Source: an uncultured Alphaproteobacteria bacterium (GTDB lineage: Bacteria > Pseudomonadota > Alphaproteobacteria > Reyranellales > Reyranellaceae). From it: a DNA stretch of 13,468 bases. A program made the translations under genes and the position numbers. The DNA lies in NCBI GenBank assembly GCA_903929895.1, contig CAIYWM010000134.1, forward strand, positions 1 through 13,468. The letters run 5' to 3'. Shown here piece by piece: positions 1-6,210 of this stretch (its first letter is position 1; every line of letters begins with the position of its first letter). The notes beneath the pieces are model-generated. The model was not told the origin of the DNA, did no database searches, and saw only the letters and a list, made by a program, of their open reading frames with translations.

Positions 1-116
1 GGGCGTCTTATCGTGTCGACATGGGCGCATCGCGCCGGAACGCAAGTTGTCGAGAGTCGCGACTAATCTGCCCTCCCAGCATCGACCGAGCGCTTCTCCT
101 ATCGATTTTTTCTACG

Positions 117-230
117 CTAGATGTTTCCCACTCCTCGGCGCAGTCGGCTCGCGCGGGTGGCCACGCGAATCTCTTTGCAGCCTTCGACGACGTGGTTGTT
201 CGTGATGATGACGTCGCCAGCAATGAAATT
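117..230 (-). pseudogene. Trypsin/HtrA-like serine protease fragment
   Basis: This minus-strand frame reads NFIAGDVIITNNHVVEGCKE and then IRV. That is the conserved block around the catalytic His of trypsin-like (HtrA/DegP-type) serine proteases, with the pattern G-x-I-I/V-T-N-x-H-V-V. Only about 37 codons remain. The frame ends at a TAG (117-119) before the Asp and Ser motifs, and upstream the homology stops about 12 nt from the tRNA-like repeat at 242-266. Neither other minus frame continues the family downstream. I see a piece of a protease, not a working gene. The inference is that it was broken by the rearrangement or integration that left the tRNA 3'-end copy beside it. Family assignment rests on one motif. 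Confidence 0.5.
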
Positions 231-241
231 TGGAATGGGAG

Positions 242-266
242 TGGCGTGCCCGGAAGGAGTCGAACC
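242..266 (-). repeat. tRNA-Arg 3'-end copy (att-like direct repeat)
   Basis: These 25 nt match the 3' end (T-loop, T-stem 3' half, acceptor 3' half and CCA) of the intact tRNA-Arg gene at 4566-4590 at 24 of 25 positions, in the same orientation. The single difference is T247 versus C4571. Homology stops abruptly inside the T-arm at 267, and no cloverleaf can be built upstream, so this is a fragment and not a second tRNA. Such fragments are the normal distal attachment site of elements integrated at tRNA 3' ends by tyrosine recombinases. Confidence 0.65.
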
Positions 267-421
267 GCCCGGGCGACGCGACCGAGCCGGAAGGGCTGAA
301 AACCCTCCCATCAGGAGAGGCAAGATCCGAGGAATCAACCAGATCCTGAGGCGCTGATCGGAAGGCGCACAATATCGAGTGCCAGGAGGTCCTGTTTCAG
401 GGGGGTGCGGCATTCACTTCA

Positions 422-452
422 TTTGTTTCGTTTATTTCGTTTGTTTCGTTTA
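422..452. repeat. 9-bp AT-rich tandem repeat, about 3.5 units
   Basis: The units TTTGTTTCG, TTTATTTCG, TTTGTTTCG and a partial TTTA follow each other without gaps. The block is strikingly T-rich in a GC-rich window. It lies in the 230-nt stretch between the tRNA fragment (266) and the first possible reading frame (496), in which I see no gene. Confidence 0.7.
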
Positions 453-495
453 CACGCCACGACTCCCACTTATTCAGCGACCTGCTGAGCCGGGA

Positions 496-609
496 TCAGC
501 CGTCTTTGTACGTGCCCACCGACGGATCGAGGAACTGGTTGTTCGACGCACGGCCCCTGGCCGCGGCCTCGTCGAGGAATGCGGATTGCCGGCCGTCCCG
601 GGGCGGCAA
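496..609 (-). CDS. Possible 37-aa peptide or C-terminal gene remnant
   Basis: Downstream of the DUF1622 gene on the same strand, a short frame opens at TTG (607-609) just after an in-frame TGA and runs 37 codons to TGA at 496-498. It ends in ARGRASNNQFLDPSVGTYKD plus one Gly. The composition (acidic helix, then a polar tail) looks protein-like and unlike the shadow frames around it. There is no ATG or GTG start and no clear ribosome binding site. It could be a small protein, the tail of a lost gene, or chance. I do not recognise the family. Confidence 0.2.
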   Translation of the reverse strand: MPPRDGRQSAFLDEAAARGRASNNQFLDPSVGTYKDG

Positions 610-629
610 GCTTCAAGAAGCAGCGCGGG

Positions 630-983
630 CTACTTGTCGCCCTTCTGCCAGGGCCAGCGTCCGCTGACCTCGAGTTCCAGCGCGAAGCTCAGCAGGGTGC
701 GGATCGCGACGATCGCCGCGAGGACGCCCAGATTGTGCAACGTCGGCTCTATGGCCACGGTGCCGATGATGTCGGCGATGACCAGGAACTCCAGGCCGAG
801 CAACATGGACCGTCCAAGGTCGGCCCGTAGCCCGTGATAGGCATCTTCCAGGGTCGCGCCCCGTCGGAGGCGGACCAGGCAGGCGACGATTGCGATGAAG
901 GCGCCGGCCAGCAGAATGAGCACGCCGATCAGTTCCACGATGTGGCCGGCCGTGGAGGCCAGCGCGTCGATCGTCATCGCCAT
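630..983 (-). CDS. DUF1622 family membrane protein
   Basis: The 117-aa product has three predicted membrane segments: roughly residues 14-36, a middle one around LLGLEFLVIADIIGTVAI, and one around LGVLAAIVAIRTLLSFALEL. It ends with the GRWPW tail typical of DUF1622. The glycine/arginine stretch before the second segment (DLGRSMLLGLEFLVIADII) is the family signature. The function of this inner-membrane family is unknown. I chose ATG at 983 because the upstream frame stops there as TGATG, suggesting translational coupling; ATG at 977 is the alternative. A longer frame to 1136 is open but its extra residues do not look like protein. The likely transcript starts near 1278 under the FNR-type box at 1312-1327. 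Confidence 0.8.
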   Translation of the reverse strand: MAMTIDALASTAGHIVELIGVLILLAGAFIAIVACLVRLRRGATLEDAYHGLRADLGRSMLLGLEFLVIADIIGTVAIEPTLHNLGVLAAIVAIRTLLSFALELEVSGRWPWQKGDK

Positions 984-1258
984 CAGGCCGTTCCGCGCGC
1001 CATTCTCGGAGAAAGAGCAGCCAGCCGCCGAACAGGCTGGCGCCGCTCCAGCGTACGCCGTGCTTCGTCGAACAGGTCTGCCACTATATCCTCGCCATGG
1101 CGCAGGGCATCGAGGGCGAGCGGTATGCCGACGCATCCGATTCGTTGAATCTTCCTGCTGCCACGCATCAACCAGACTTCCACGCGGCCGGTACTGCGAA
1201 TGAGTCTGGGACAGGCTGGCGCCGCAGGCTGGAGCGATCGGGGCTTACCTCTTCTCAT
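983..1258 (-). CDS. Hypothetical protein upstream of DUF1622
   Basis: This 91-aa frame ends in a TGATG overlap with the DUF1622 start. Its second half, with IGCVGIPLALDALRHGEDIV followed by ADLFDEARRTLERR, reads like a soluble amphipathic helical protein; the first 20 residues are Arg/Pro-rich and less convincing. I chose ATG at 1258 because it follows AGGG at about 8 nt and lies 20 nt after the start site predicted from the FNR-type box. An in-frame ATG at 1339 lies upstream of that box and is unlikely, and a start inside the frame (Met near RGSRKIQR) is possible. I do not recognise a family. Confidence 0.4.
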   Translation of the reverse strand: MRRGKPRSLQPAAPACPRLIRSTGRVEVWLMRGSRKIQRIGCVGIPLALDALRHGEDIVADLFDEARRTLERRQPVRRLAALSPRMARGTA

Positions 1259-1285
1259 GGCGCGATCCCTATTGGCAGAGCTCGA

Positions 1286-1327
1286 ACCGTAGCCGCAGGA
1301 AGCCGGCGTGCCTTGACTTATGTCAAG
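1286..1327 (-). promoter_or_regulatory. FNR/FixK/DNR-type box with class II promoter
   Basis: CTTGAC-TTAT-GTCAAG at 1312-1327 is a perfect 6-bp-arm palindrome matching the FNR/FixK/DNR-family pattern TTGAY-N4-RTCAA. On the minus strand, TACGGT (1291-1286) lies 31 nt from the box centre, the spacing of a class II activator at -41.5 with a -10 element (3 of 6 matches to TATAAT). The predicted start is near 1278, serving the 983-1258 and DUF1622 genes. The regulator itself is not in the window. Confidence 0.6.
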
Positions 1328-1350
1328 ATCCGGCGCCAAGCCGATCCAGT

Positions 1351-2643
1351 CTAGTCATCCGACCGCCCCGACGATCCTCCGAGCCCCTGCAGATCGCCCT
1401 TGTTCGCGCGCCGGCGGTCCTCGGGCTCGACGAACGAGCGAGCAACGGTCTGCTCGAGCAGTGCCAGTTCACTCTGCAACGCCGGCGCACGTGCCGCCGG
1501 CAGCCGGTCGACGAGATGTTCAAGCATTGCCCGCAATCGACGGACGACCTGAATGCTGGTGGCGCCGTATTGGCGCACCTCGGTCACTGCCAGGTCGATG
1601 ATGTCGTCCCAGTTGGGCGTCGGAAAGACCAAACGCAGCGTCCCGCGTGAATCGCACACCTTCGCATTGTCGAGGTTCTTCTGCCCAGCATAGCGCAGCA
1701 GCCGATGGATCTGGTCGATCGCCAGCACGGCCGTGGTCGGATCGTTGACGGCCGGCGAAAGGGCACGCGAGGCCACGTCCACCATGATGCGGAAGGCGAA
1801 CATCGGATCCTGGTGCATCGTGCGCTCCGGCCCGAAGGCGACCAGGGAATTGAGCGCTTCTTCGCCCAGCTGCGCGTCGGACGGATAGACGCGCGCCAGT
1901 GGATCGCCCGTCGAGACGAAGTCCCCGATCTGCGGTATCAGTTCGATCGTGCAGCCGGCTCTCGTCGCCAGGGCCACGAGCTCGCGGATACCGAAGGCCA
2001 GGAAGGTCCCCGACGGACCGATGCGTTCGACGATTCGGCCCTCGCGTGCCGCGAGTTCCCGGGCGATTCCCCGGCCCTCCGCCCGTCCGGCGTCGAAGGC
2101 ACCCTGATAGACGCTGTCCATCGCCTCCTTGCCATCGGCGAAAACCTTCTGCAGCACCGTCACCGGGCGCAGACCGAGGCCGACTTCTTCCACGAACCAG
2201 AAGAAGACAGCAATGGCCAGGACGTTGCCCACGATCGCCAGGACGATCAGCCCGCCGTGACGGGCCTGGTCGGTCGTGTTCGCCAGGGCGACCATGGTGA
2301 TGCCAAACGCGAAGACGAAGACACCGGCCGCGACCTTCATCTCCCAACGGCTGAAGGTCATCCTGATGATGCGCGGCGTGATCTGACCGCTGGCGAGTTG
2401 GATGGCGAGCAGCAGCGCCGAAACGGCATAGACCATGAACGTCAGCATCGAGGAGGCAAACGCGGCCATGGAGACACGCATGCCCTCGACGTCGCCATCG
2501 TCGAAGCGTGGCCAGTCAGGGTCTGGAACCAGTTCGAGGACGAGTTTGCCTGCCAGCCAGGAAATCAGGAGCGCGAGAACAGGGAAAAGCCAGAACGAGG
2601 AACGCACGAACTCAGCCAGACGATAGCGCAGGCGCCAGCTCAT
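1351..2643 (-). CDS. DUF2254 family integral membrane protein
   Basis: The 430-aa product has the DUF2254 layout: four membrane segments in the first third (about 17-38, 62-83, 104-120, 131-151) and a long soluble C-terminal region. It carries the family hallmark SRALSPAVNDPTTAVLAIDQ at about 292-311. Members are about 400-450 aa and have no settled function; they are often described as predicted membrane proteins. ATG at 2643 follows AAGGAAG at a good distance and overlaps the stop of a 50-aa membrane peptide gene (ATGA), so the two are probably translationally coupled. The frame stays open to 2895, but that extension duplicates the small gene's DNA in another frame and is not credible. The transcript probably starts near 2792 under the box at 2827-2840. 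Confidence 0.88.
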   Translation of the reverse strand: MSWRLRYRLAEFVRSSFWLFPVLALLISWLAGKLVLELVPDPDWPRFDDGDVEGMRVSMAAFASSMLTFMVYAVSALLLAIQLASGQITPRIIRMTFSRWEMKVAAGVFVFAFGITMVALANTTDQARHGGLIVLAIVGNVLAIAVFFWFVEEVGLGLRPVTVLQKVFADGKEAMDSVYQGAFDAGRAEGRGIARELAAREGRIVERIGPSGTFLAFGIRELVALATRAGCTIELIPQIGDFVSTGDPLARVYPSDAQLGEEALNSLVAFGPERTMHQDPMFAFRIMVDVASRALSPAVNDPTTAVLAIDQIHRLLRYAGQKNLDNAKVCDSRGTLRLVFPTPNWDDIIDLAVTEVRQYGATSIQVVRRLRAMLEHLVDRLPAARAPALQSELALLEQTVARSFVEPEDRRRANKGDLQGLGGSSGRSDD

Positions 2644-2792
2644 GGGGCTTCCTTCAGGGCAGCGACGGCCGAAGCCTTGCCCAGCCATCGCGACGCCAGC
2701 CAGGTCGCAGCGAGCGTCAGAAGGTTGCCGACCATGAACAGCATCACTGCAGGCAGAATGGCAATCTCGGCCATACCGAGAATATCTTCCAT
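2640..2792 (-). CDS. Small single-pass membrane protein coupled to DUF2254
   Basis: This 50-aa product starts MEDILGMAEIAILPAVMLFM and continues VGNLLTLAATWLASRWLG, then a short Ala/Lys tail. It has one strong hydrophobic segment (about 9-33) followed by a basic patch (R36, K39). Its TGA overlaps the DUF2254 ATG (ATGA at 2643-2640). ATG at 2792 is the first start after an in-frame TGA four codons upstream. There is no Shine-Dalgarno sequence, but the FNR-type box is centred 41.5 nt upstream, so a leaderless transcript would begin exactly at this ATG. It could be a small partner or regulator of the DUF2254 protein. No family is recognised. Confidence 0.6.
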   Translation of the reverse strand: MEDILGMAEIAILPAVMLFMVGNLLTLAATWLASRWLGKASAVAALKEAP

Positions 2793-2800
2793 GATGCATC

Positions 2801-2867
2801 ATTAACCCACGAGGGCGATGTGCGGCTTGATCGTTGTCAAAGGGCCGACCCTCCGGCCGGCTATACT
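2801..2867. promoter_or_regulatory. Divergent promoter with central FNR/FixK/DNR-type box
   Basis: TTGAT-CGTT-GTCAA (2827-2840) matches the DNR/NnrR-like form of the FNR-family site. To the right, TATACT (2862-2867) is a 5-of-6 -10 element centred 31 nt from the box. To the left, GTTAAT (2806-2801, minus strand) is a 4-of-6 -10 element at 30 nt. Both distances are those of class II activation. The start codons at 2874 (+) and 2792 (-) lie 40.5 and 41.5 nt from the centre and neither has a Shine-Dalgarno sequence. One dimer site may therefore serve both operons. Confidence 0.65.
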
Positions 2868-2873
2868 GGAACG

Positions 2874-3827
2874 ATGCGGCGGATCGCTTCGACACTTATG
2901 GCCGTGCTCCTGCCCGGCGCGGCGCTGGCGGACGAGGGAGGAGCCAGCGTCTGGTTGCCGGGGCAGTTCGCGAGCTTCGCCTCCGTTCCGGGAGATCCGG
3001 GATTCTCCGTCGAGACGATGGTCTACACGCGCACCGCCAGCGCACTGGCTGGTACGAACTTCTCGCGCGGCGGCGGACTGCTCGCCGGCCTTTCCGTGAA
3101 CGAACAGTATGTCTATCTGACGCCGTCCTACACCTTCGCGACGCCGGTACTGGAGGGGCAACTGACGCTCGGCGTGACCTTTTCAGCCGGGCAGTCCGGC
3201 GCCTCCGTGTGGGGCGTCCTGACCGGGCCCGGCGGTCGCTCGCTGTCCGCCACATCCAGCGACAGCGCATCCGGCGTCAGCGACCTCTACCCGATGGCTT
3301 CGCTGAAGTGGCAGCAGGGCGACCACAATGCGATGGCCTATGTCATGGGCAGCGTACCCACCGGCCCATACGATCCAAACCGGCTTGCCGGCGTCGGGCT
3401 GGGGCACTGGGCCATAGACTGGGGCCTCGGCTATACGTATCTCGCCCCATCCGGCTTCGAACTGTCCGTGACGGCAGGCCTCACCTACAACTTCGTCAAT
3501 CCGCAGACCGGTTATCAGAGCGGCCTCGACGGCCATGTCGACCTAGGAATGTCCTATTCGTTCAGCGAGACGCTCTACGCCGGTGCCGTCGCCTACATCT
3601 ACAATCAGATTGGCCCCGATACCGGTGGATCCGCTCGCCTCGGGGATTTCCGGTCGAGAGTCGCGGGTGCGGGGCCACAGATCGGCTGGTCGTTCACCGG
3701 CCGGGACCTGGCCTTCGACGTGAACGTCCGCGGGTACAAGGAATTCGCCGCCCTCAATCGGCCCGAGGGTTGGAATGCCTACCTCACGCTGTCGATTGGC
3801 GCGGCCCCGCGCAAGAAGGCGGACTAG
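2874..3827 (+). CDS. MetA-type outer-membrane beta-barrel protein (Phenol_MetA_deg family)
   Basis: The 317-aa product has a signal peptide, MRRIASTLMAVLLPGAALA, cut before DEGG. It is followed by alternating aromatic/glycine strands typical of a beta-barrel. The segments SDLYPMASLKWQQGDHN, VPTGPYDPNRLAGVGLGHWA and AGAVAYIYNQIGPDTGG resemble the family annotated 'MetA-pathway of phenol degradation, outer membrane transporter' (PF13557). It is probably an outer-membrane channel for small hydrophobic or aromatic compounds; no phenol-degradation genes are nearby, so substrate is unknown. ATG at 2874 gives the better signal peptide. ATG at 2898 is an alternative, but neither has a Shine-Dalgarno sequence. 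It is followed after 3 nt by a VIT1-like gene. Confidence 0.75.
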   Translation: MRRIASTLMAVLLPGAALADEGGASVWLPGQFASFASVPGDPGFSVETMVYTRTASALAGTNFSRGGGLLAGLSVNEQYVYLTPSYTFATPVLEGQLTLGVTFSAGQSGASVWGVLTGPGGRSLSATSSDSASGVSDLYPMASLKWQQGDHNAMAYVMGSVPTGPYDPNRLAGVGLGHWAIDWGLGYTYLAPSGFELSVTAGLTYNFVNPQTGYQSGLDGHVDLGMSYSFSETLYAGAVAYIYNQIGPDTGGSARLGDFRSRVAGAGPQIGWSFTGRDLAFDVNVRGYKEFAALNRPEGWNAYLTLSIGAAPRKKAD

Positions 3828-3830
3828 GCG

Positions 3831-4490
3831 ATGCTGCGCCTGATCGACCGCTATCTCGATCCGAGCGAGAGCCTGCTCGAAATCCTGTTCGGCCTGATCA
3901 TGGCGTTGACCATGACTGCCGGAGCGCGGCTGCTGTCGGAGCCCGCTGCGCTCGACCCGCTCGACCTCGTGCTCGCGCTGGCCGGCTGCAACGTCGCCTG
4001 GGGCGTCATCGACGCGGTGTTCTACCTGATGGGTTCCCTGTTCAACCGCAACCGCCGCGTACGGCTGGTCAGGCGCCTGCAGGCGGCGACCAGCGACGAT
4101 CAGGCCATCGCCCTGATCCGCGACGAATTCGACCTGCAGGGCGAGCCCCCAACCCTGCCTGAAGACAAGGCTGCCTTCCATCGAGCCGTACTTGAGTTGC
4201 TGCGCCATGCCAGCTCCGCGTCGGCCCGCTTCACGCGACACGAGTTCATCGCCGCCGGGCTCGTCCTGATGCTGGTATCGCTGGCGGCGATTCCCGGCCT
4301 GATCCCGCTGCTGATGATCGATCACACGGATACGGCGCTGCGGCTCGCGAATGCCGTCCAGGTCGTGCTGCTCTTTGCGATAGGCTATCGCTGGGCGGGA
4401 TACTCCGGCTCGCCGGGATGGCGTGGGGCGCTCATCGTCGGTGTACTCGGCGTCGCCTTGGTACTGGTGGCGGTTGCGCTGGGCGGCTGA
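3831..4490 (+). CDS. VIT1/CCC1-like integral membrane protein
   Basis: The 219-aa product begins MLRLIDRYLDPSESLLEILF and has about five membrane segments (roughly 17-35, 44-64, 139-163, 168-186 and 198-217). A charged helical region lies between the second and third (about 70-135). This two-plus-three arrangement with a cytosolic helical insert matches the VIT1/CCC1 group of vacuolar-type iron/manganese transporters, although the classic metal-binding glycines and acids are weak here, so transport is not certain. It starts 3 nt after the outer-membrane gene stop, with AAGGCGG as the likely ribosome binding site, and shares its FNR-type promoter. It ends 75 nt from the convergent tRNA-Arg gene. 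Confidence 0.65.
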   Translation: MLRLIDRYLDPSESLLEILFGLIMALTMTAGARLLSEPAALDPLDLVLALAGCNVAWGVIDAVFYLMGSLFNRNRRVRLVRRLQAATSDDQAIALIRDEFDLQGEPPTLPEDKAAFHRAVLELLRHASSASARFTRHEFIAAGLVLMLVSLAAIPGLIPLLMIDHTDTALRLANAVQVVLLFAIGYRWAGYSGSPGWRGALIVGVLGVALVLVAVALGG

Positions 4491-4565
4491 TCACTCGATC
4501 GCCGTCGTCCGCGCTTCGCGCACAAAACTCGGAAGCAACGGACAGGATTTATGGCTGAGGAGAAA

Positions 4566-4642
4566 TGGCGCGCCCGGAAGGAGTCGAACCTCCAGCCTTC
4601 TGATTCGTAGTCAGATGCTCTATCCAGTTGAGCTACGGGCGC
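4566..4642 (-). tRNA. tRNA-Arg (anticodon ACG)
   Basis: A full cloverleaf can be read on the minus strand. The acceptor stem GCGCCCG (4642-4636) pairs with CGGGCGC (4576-4570), followed by discriminator G and an encoded CCA. The D-arm contains GCTCAACTGGATAGAGC. The anticodon stem TCTGA/TCAGA encloses CTACGAA, giving anticodon ACG, which reads CGN Arg codons after A34 is changed to inosine. The T-arm is GGAGG-TTCGACT-CCTTC. Its 3' 25 nt recur at 242-266, making it the proximal side of a possible integration site. Confidence 0.97.
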
Positions 4643-4677
4643 ACGGCCGATCCCCGAGGGGTCCGGCGAAGGGGCGC

Positions 4678-4706
4678 ACCCTAGTGAAACTGCCCCGGCG
4701 ATGCAA
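4678..4706 (-). promoter_or_regulatory. Sigma-70-type promoter of tRNA-Arg
   Basis: On the minus strand, TTGCAT (4706-4701) and TAGGGT (4683-4678) are separated by exactly 17 nt. They are followed by a GC-rich discriminator (GCGCCCC), the pattern expected for stringently controlled stable RNA promoters. The predicted start is near 4671, about 29 nt before the mature tRNA 5' end. Confidence 0.6.
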
Positions 4707-4966
4707 GCCGAGTCGACGGGGCATCGCAGGCTGCGACCGGGCGCCGCTCCAACCCTCGAACCGGCCGTAAAAACGCGCTGACGCCGAAGGCCGGACGGCG
4801 CCAAGTCGTTCAACGGATTGGGAAAAAGCCCCGTCGGTTTTGCTTGCTTTCAAACGGCATGACTGCCATCTGGATTTGGGGCATGTGCCCCGAGTCGGCC
4901 CTGTTTCGTTCGGGTGCCGCGTCGGAGCACCAGAACGATGATATCGGGGCGGGTTCGAGGCCAAAG

Positions 4967-5698
4967 ATGGCGCTAAGAGTTCCACGATCCGCGCTTCTCC
5001 TGGCAGCGATCGTCCTGAGCGGTTGCGCCCAGAGCAGCGTCTTCGCGCCTCCCGTCAGCACCGCGCCGTCGAATGCCAACCCCGCCATCACCCAGACCGG
5101 CACGCAGACGGTCCGCAAGACCATCGAGCAGCTGCGCAGCGACCAGGCCGCGCTCAACAGCGGCATTGCCGCCCAGCAGGCCCAGTTCAATGCGACGCGC
5201 GGCCAGCTCGCCGGCGACACGCGTGCCTATTCCGGCCTTGTGAGCGGCATCACCTCCCGCCTGCAGGCCGGCACGACGCCGAGCAACCCCGATCTGGTGA
5301 ACCAGTGGAACGCCGCGCAGGGCAAGCTCGACGCGGTGACCCTGGGCGTCGGCTCGCTGAACTCGCTGGCCAGCCAGGTCACCACCCAGGCCTCCGTGGC
5401 GGGCTACCTGCTCGAGAACGTGCGCCTGACCCTGATGGTGGGCGGCGCCACCGACGCCGATCATCGCAACCTGCGCGCCATCGAGAGCGAGACCCGGCGC
5501 TCGATGCAGCAGATCGACCGGCTGATCGCCGATCTCAATGCCGAGATTGCCCGCGAGAACACCTTCCTGGGCCGCGAGCGCACCAACCTGGCCGCCCTGT
5601 CCTACAACGTGAACATCGGCCGCCTGGGCACGCCGGGCGGCGGGCAAGGCGGCGCCGTGACGCCCCAGCCGACCCGGCGGGCCGTTCCGCTCCAGTAA
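4967..5698 (+). CDS. Predicted lipoprotein with coiled-coil body
   Basis: The 243-aa product starts with a lipoprotein signal (MALRVPRSALLLAAIVLSGC) with lipobox LSGC and Cys20 as the acylated residue. A Ser/Ala/Pro/Thr-rich linker (about 21-50) follows. Then come long helical stretches rich in Gln, Ala and Leu (TIEQLRSDQAALNSGIAAQQ; SETRRSMQQIDRLIADLNAE) that should form coiled coils, and a Gly/Pro/Thr-rich tail. No OmpA or enzyme domain is visible. ATG at 4967 has GAGG six nt upstream and gives a clean signal; a start at 4844 would bury it. It is likely a periplasmic, outer- or inner-membrane-anchored structural lipoprotein. The family is not recognised. Confidence 0.8.
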   Translation: MALRVPRSALLLAAIVLSGCAQSSVFAPPVSTAPSNANPAITQTGTQTVRKTIEQLRSDQAALNSGIAAQQAQFNATRGQLAGDTRAYSGLVSGITSRLQAGTTPSNPDLVNQWNAAQGKLDAVTLGVGSLNSLASQVTTQASVAGYLLENVRLTLMVGGATDADHRNLRAIESETRRSMQQIDRLIADLNAEIARENTFLGRERTNLAALSYNVNIGRLGTPGGGQGGAVTPQPTRRAVPLQ

Positions 5699-5763
5699 CC
5701 ACCCGCCGCAGATGCGCCGATCGGCCGTCAACGCGGTCGCGCATCCGGGACGGCGGGCGTAAC

Positions 5764-6195
5764 ATGCCGGGCATGGTCCTTCGCCTCCTCGCCTTGCTCG
5801 GCACGATGCTCGCTTTGGCGCTGCCGGCGCAGGCGCAGGTGTCGCCCGCGGACCAGACCGCCATCCGCGACGTGATCGAGGGCCAGGTCGAGGCCTTCCG
5901 CCGCGACGATGGCGCCGCCGCCTTCGGCTACGCCTCGCCCAGCATCCAGGGAATGTTCGGCTCGGCCGAGACCTTCATGGACATGGTGCGGCAGGGTTAC
6001 AGGCCCGTCTACCGGCCGCAGGTCTTCGAGTTCCGCGAGATCGTCACCCTGCAGGGAATGGTGACGCAGAAGGTGCATGTGATCGGCCCCGATGGCCGGC
6101 CGGTCACCGCCTTCTATCCGATGACGCAGCAACCCGACGGCAGCTGGCGCATCGAAGGCTGCTACCTGCAGGCGCCCGAAGAACACCAGGCCTGA
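5764..6195 (+). CDS. DUF4864 domain exported protein
   Basis: The 143-aa product has a signal peptide (about 1-24, cut after AQA) and a compact domain. The domain begins with IRDVIEGQVEAFRRDDGAAA, then ASPSIQGMFGSAETFMDMVR, and ends DGSWRIEGCYLQ. This matches DUF4864, an NTF2/SnoaL-like periplasmic family common in Alphaproteobacteria with no known function. ATG at 5764 was chosen; ATG at 5773 is a close alternative. Both ribosome binding sites are poor (GGCGGG upstream). It follows the lipoprotein after 65 nt and precedes the EamA transporter by 15 nt, so the three may be co-transcribed. Confidence 0.85.
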   Translation: MPGMVLRLLALLGTMLALALPAQAQVSPADQTAIRDVIEGQVEAFRRDDGAAAFGYASPSIQGMFGSAETFMDMVRQGYRPVYRPQVFEFREIVTLQGMVTQKVHVIGPDGRPVTAFYPMTQQPDGSWRIEGCYLQAPEEHQA

Positions 6196-6210
6196 TCGCC
6201 CGCACCCTCC

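Noticed and set aside
240..335. Possible full tRNA (Glu- or Sec-like) on the minus strand, with an anticodon-like hairpin GAGGG-TTTTCAG-CCCTT upstream of the T-arm-like sequence
   Set aside because: No 5' acceptor strand complementary to CGGGCAC lies upstream, the T-stem has a C-T mismatch, and no D-arm or proper variable arm forms. It is better explained as a tRNA 3' fragment.
4509..4525. Short GCGC-TTC-GCGC hairpin with A-rich tail after the VIT1-like gene
   Set aside because: The stem is too short and the tail is not a T-tract on either strand to call a terminator.
4878..4891. GGGGCA-TG-TGCCCC inverted repeat upstream of the lipoprotein gene
   Set aside because: A 6-bp arm in GC-rich DNA can arise by chance, and no promoter elements could be placed around it.
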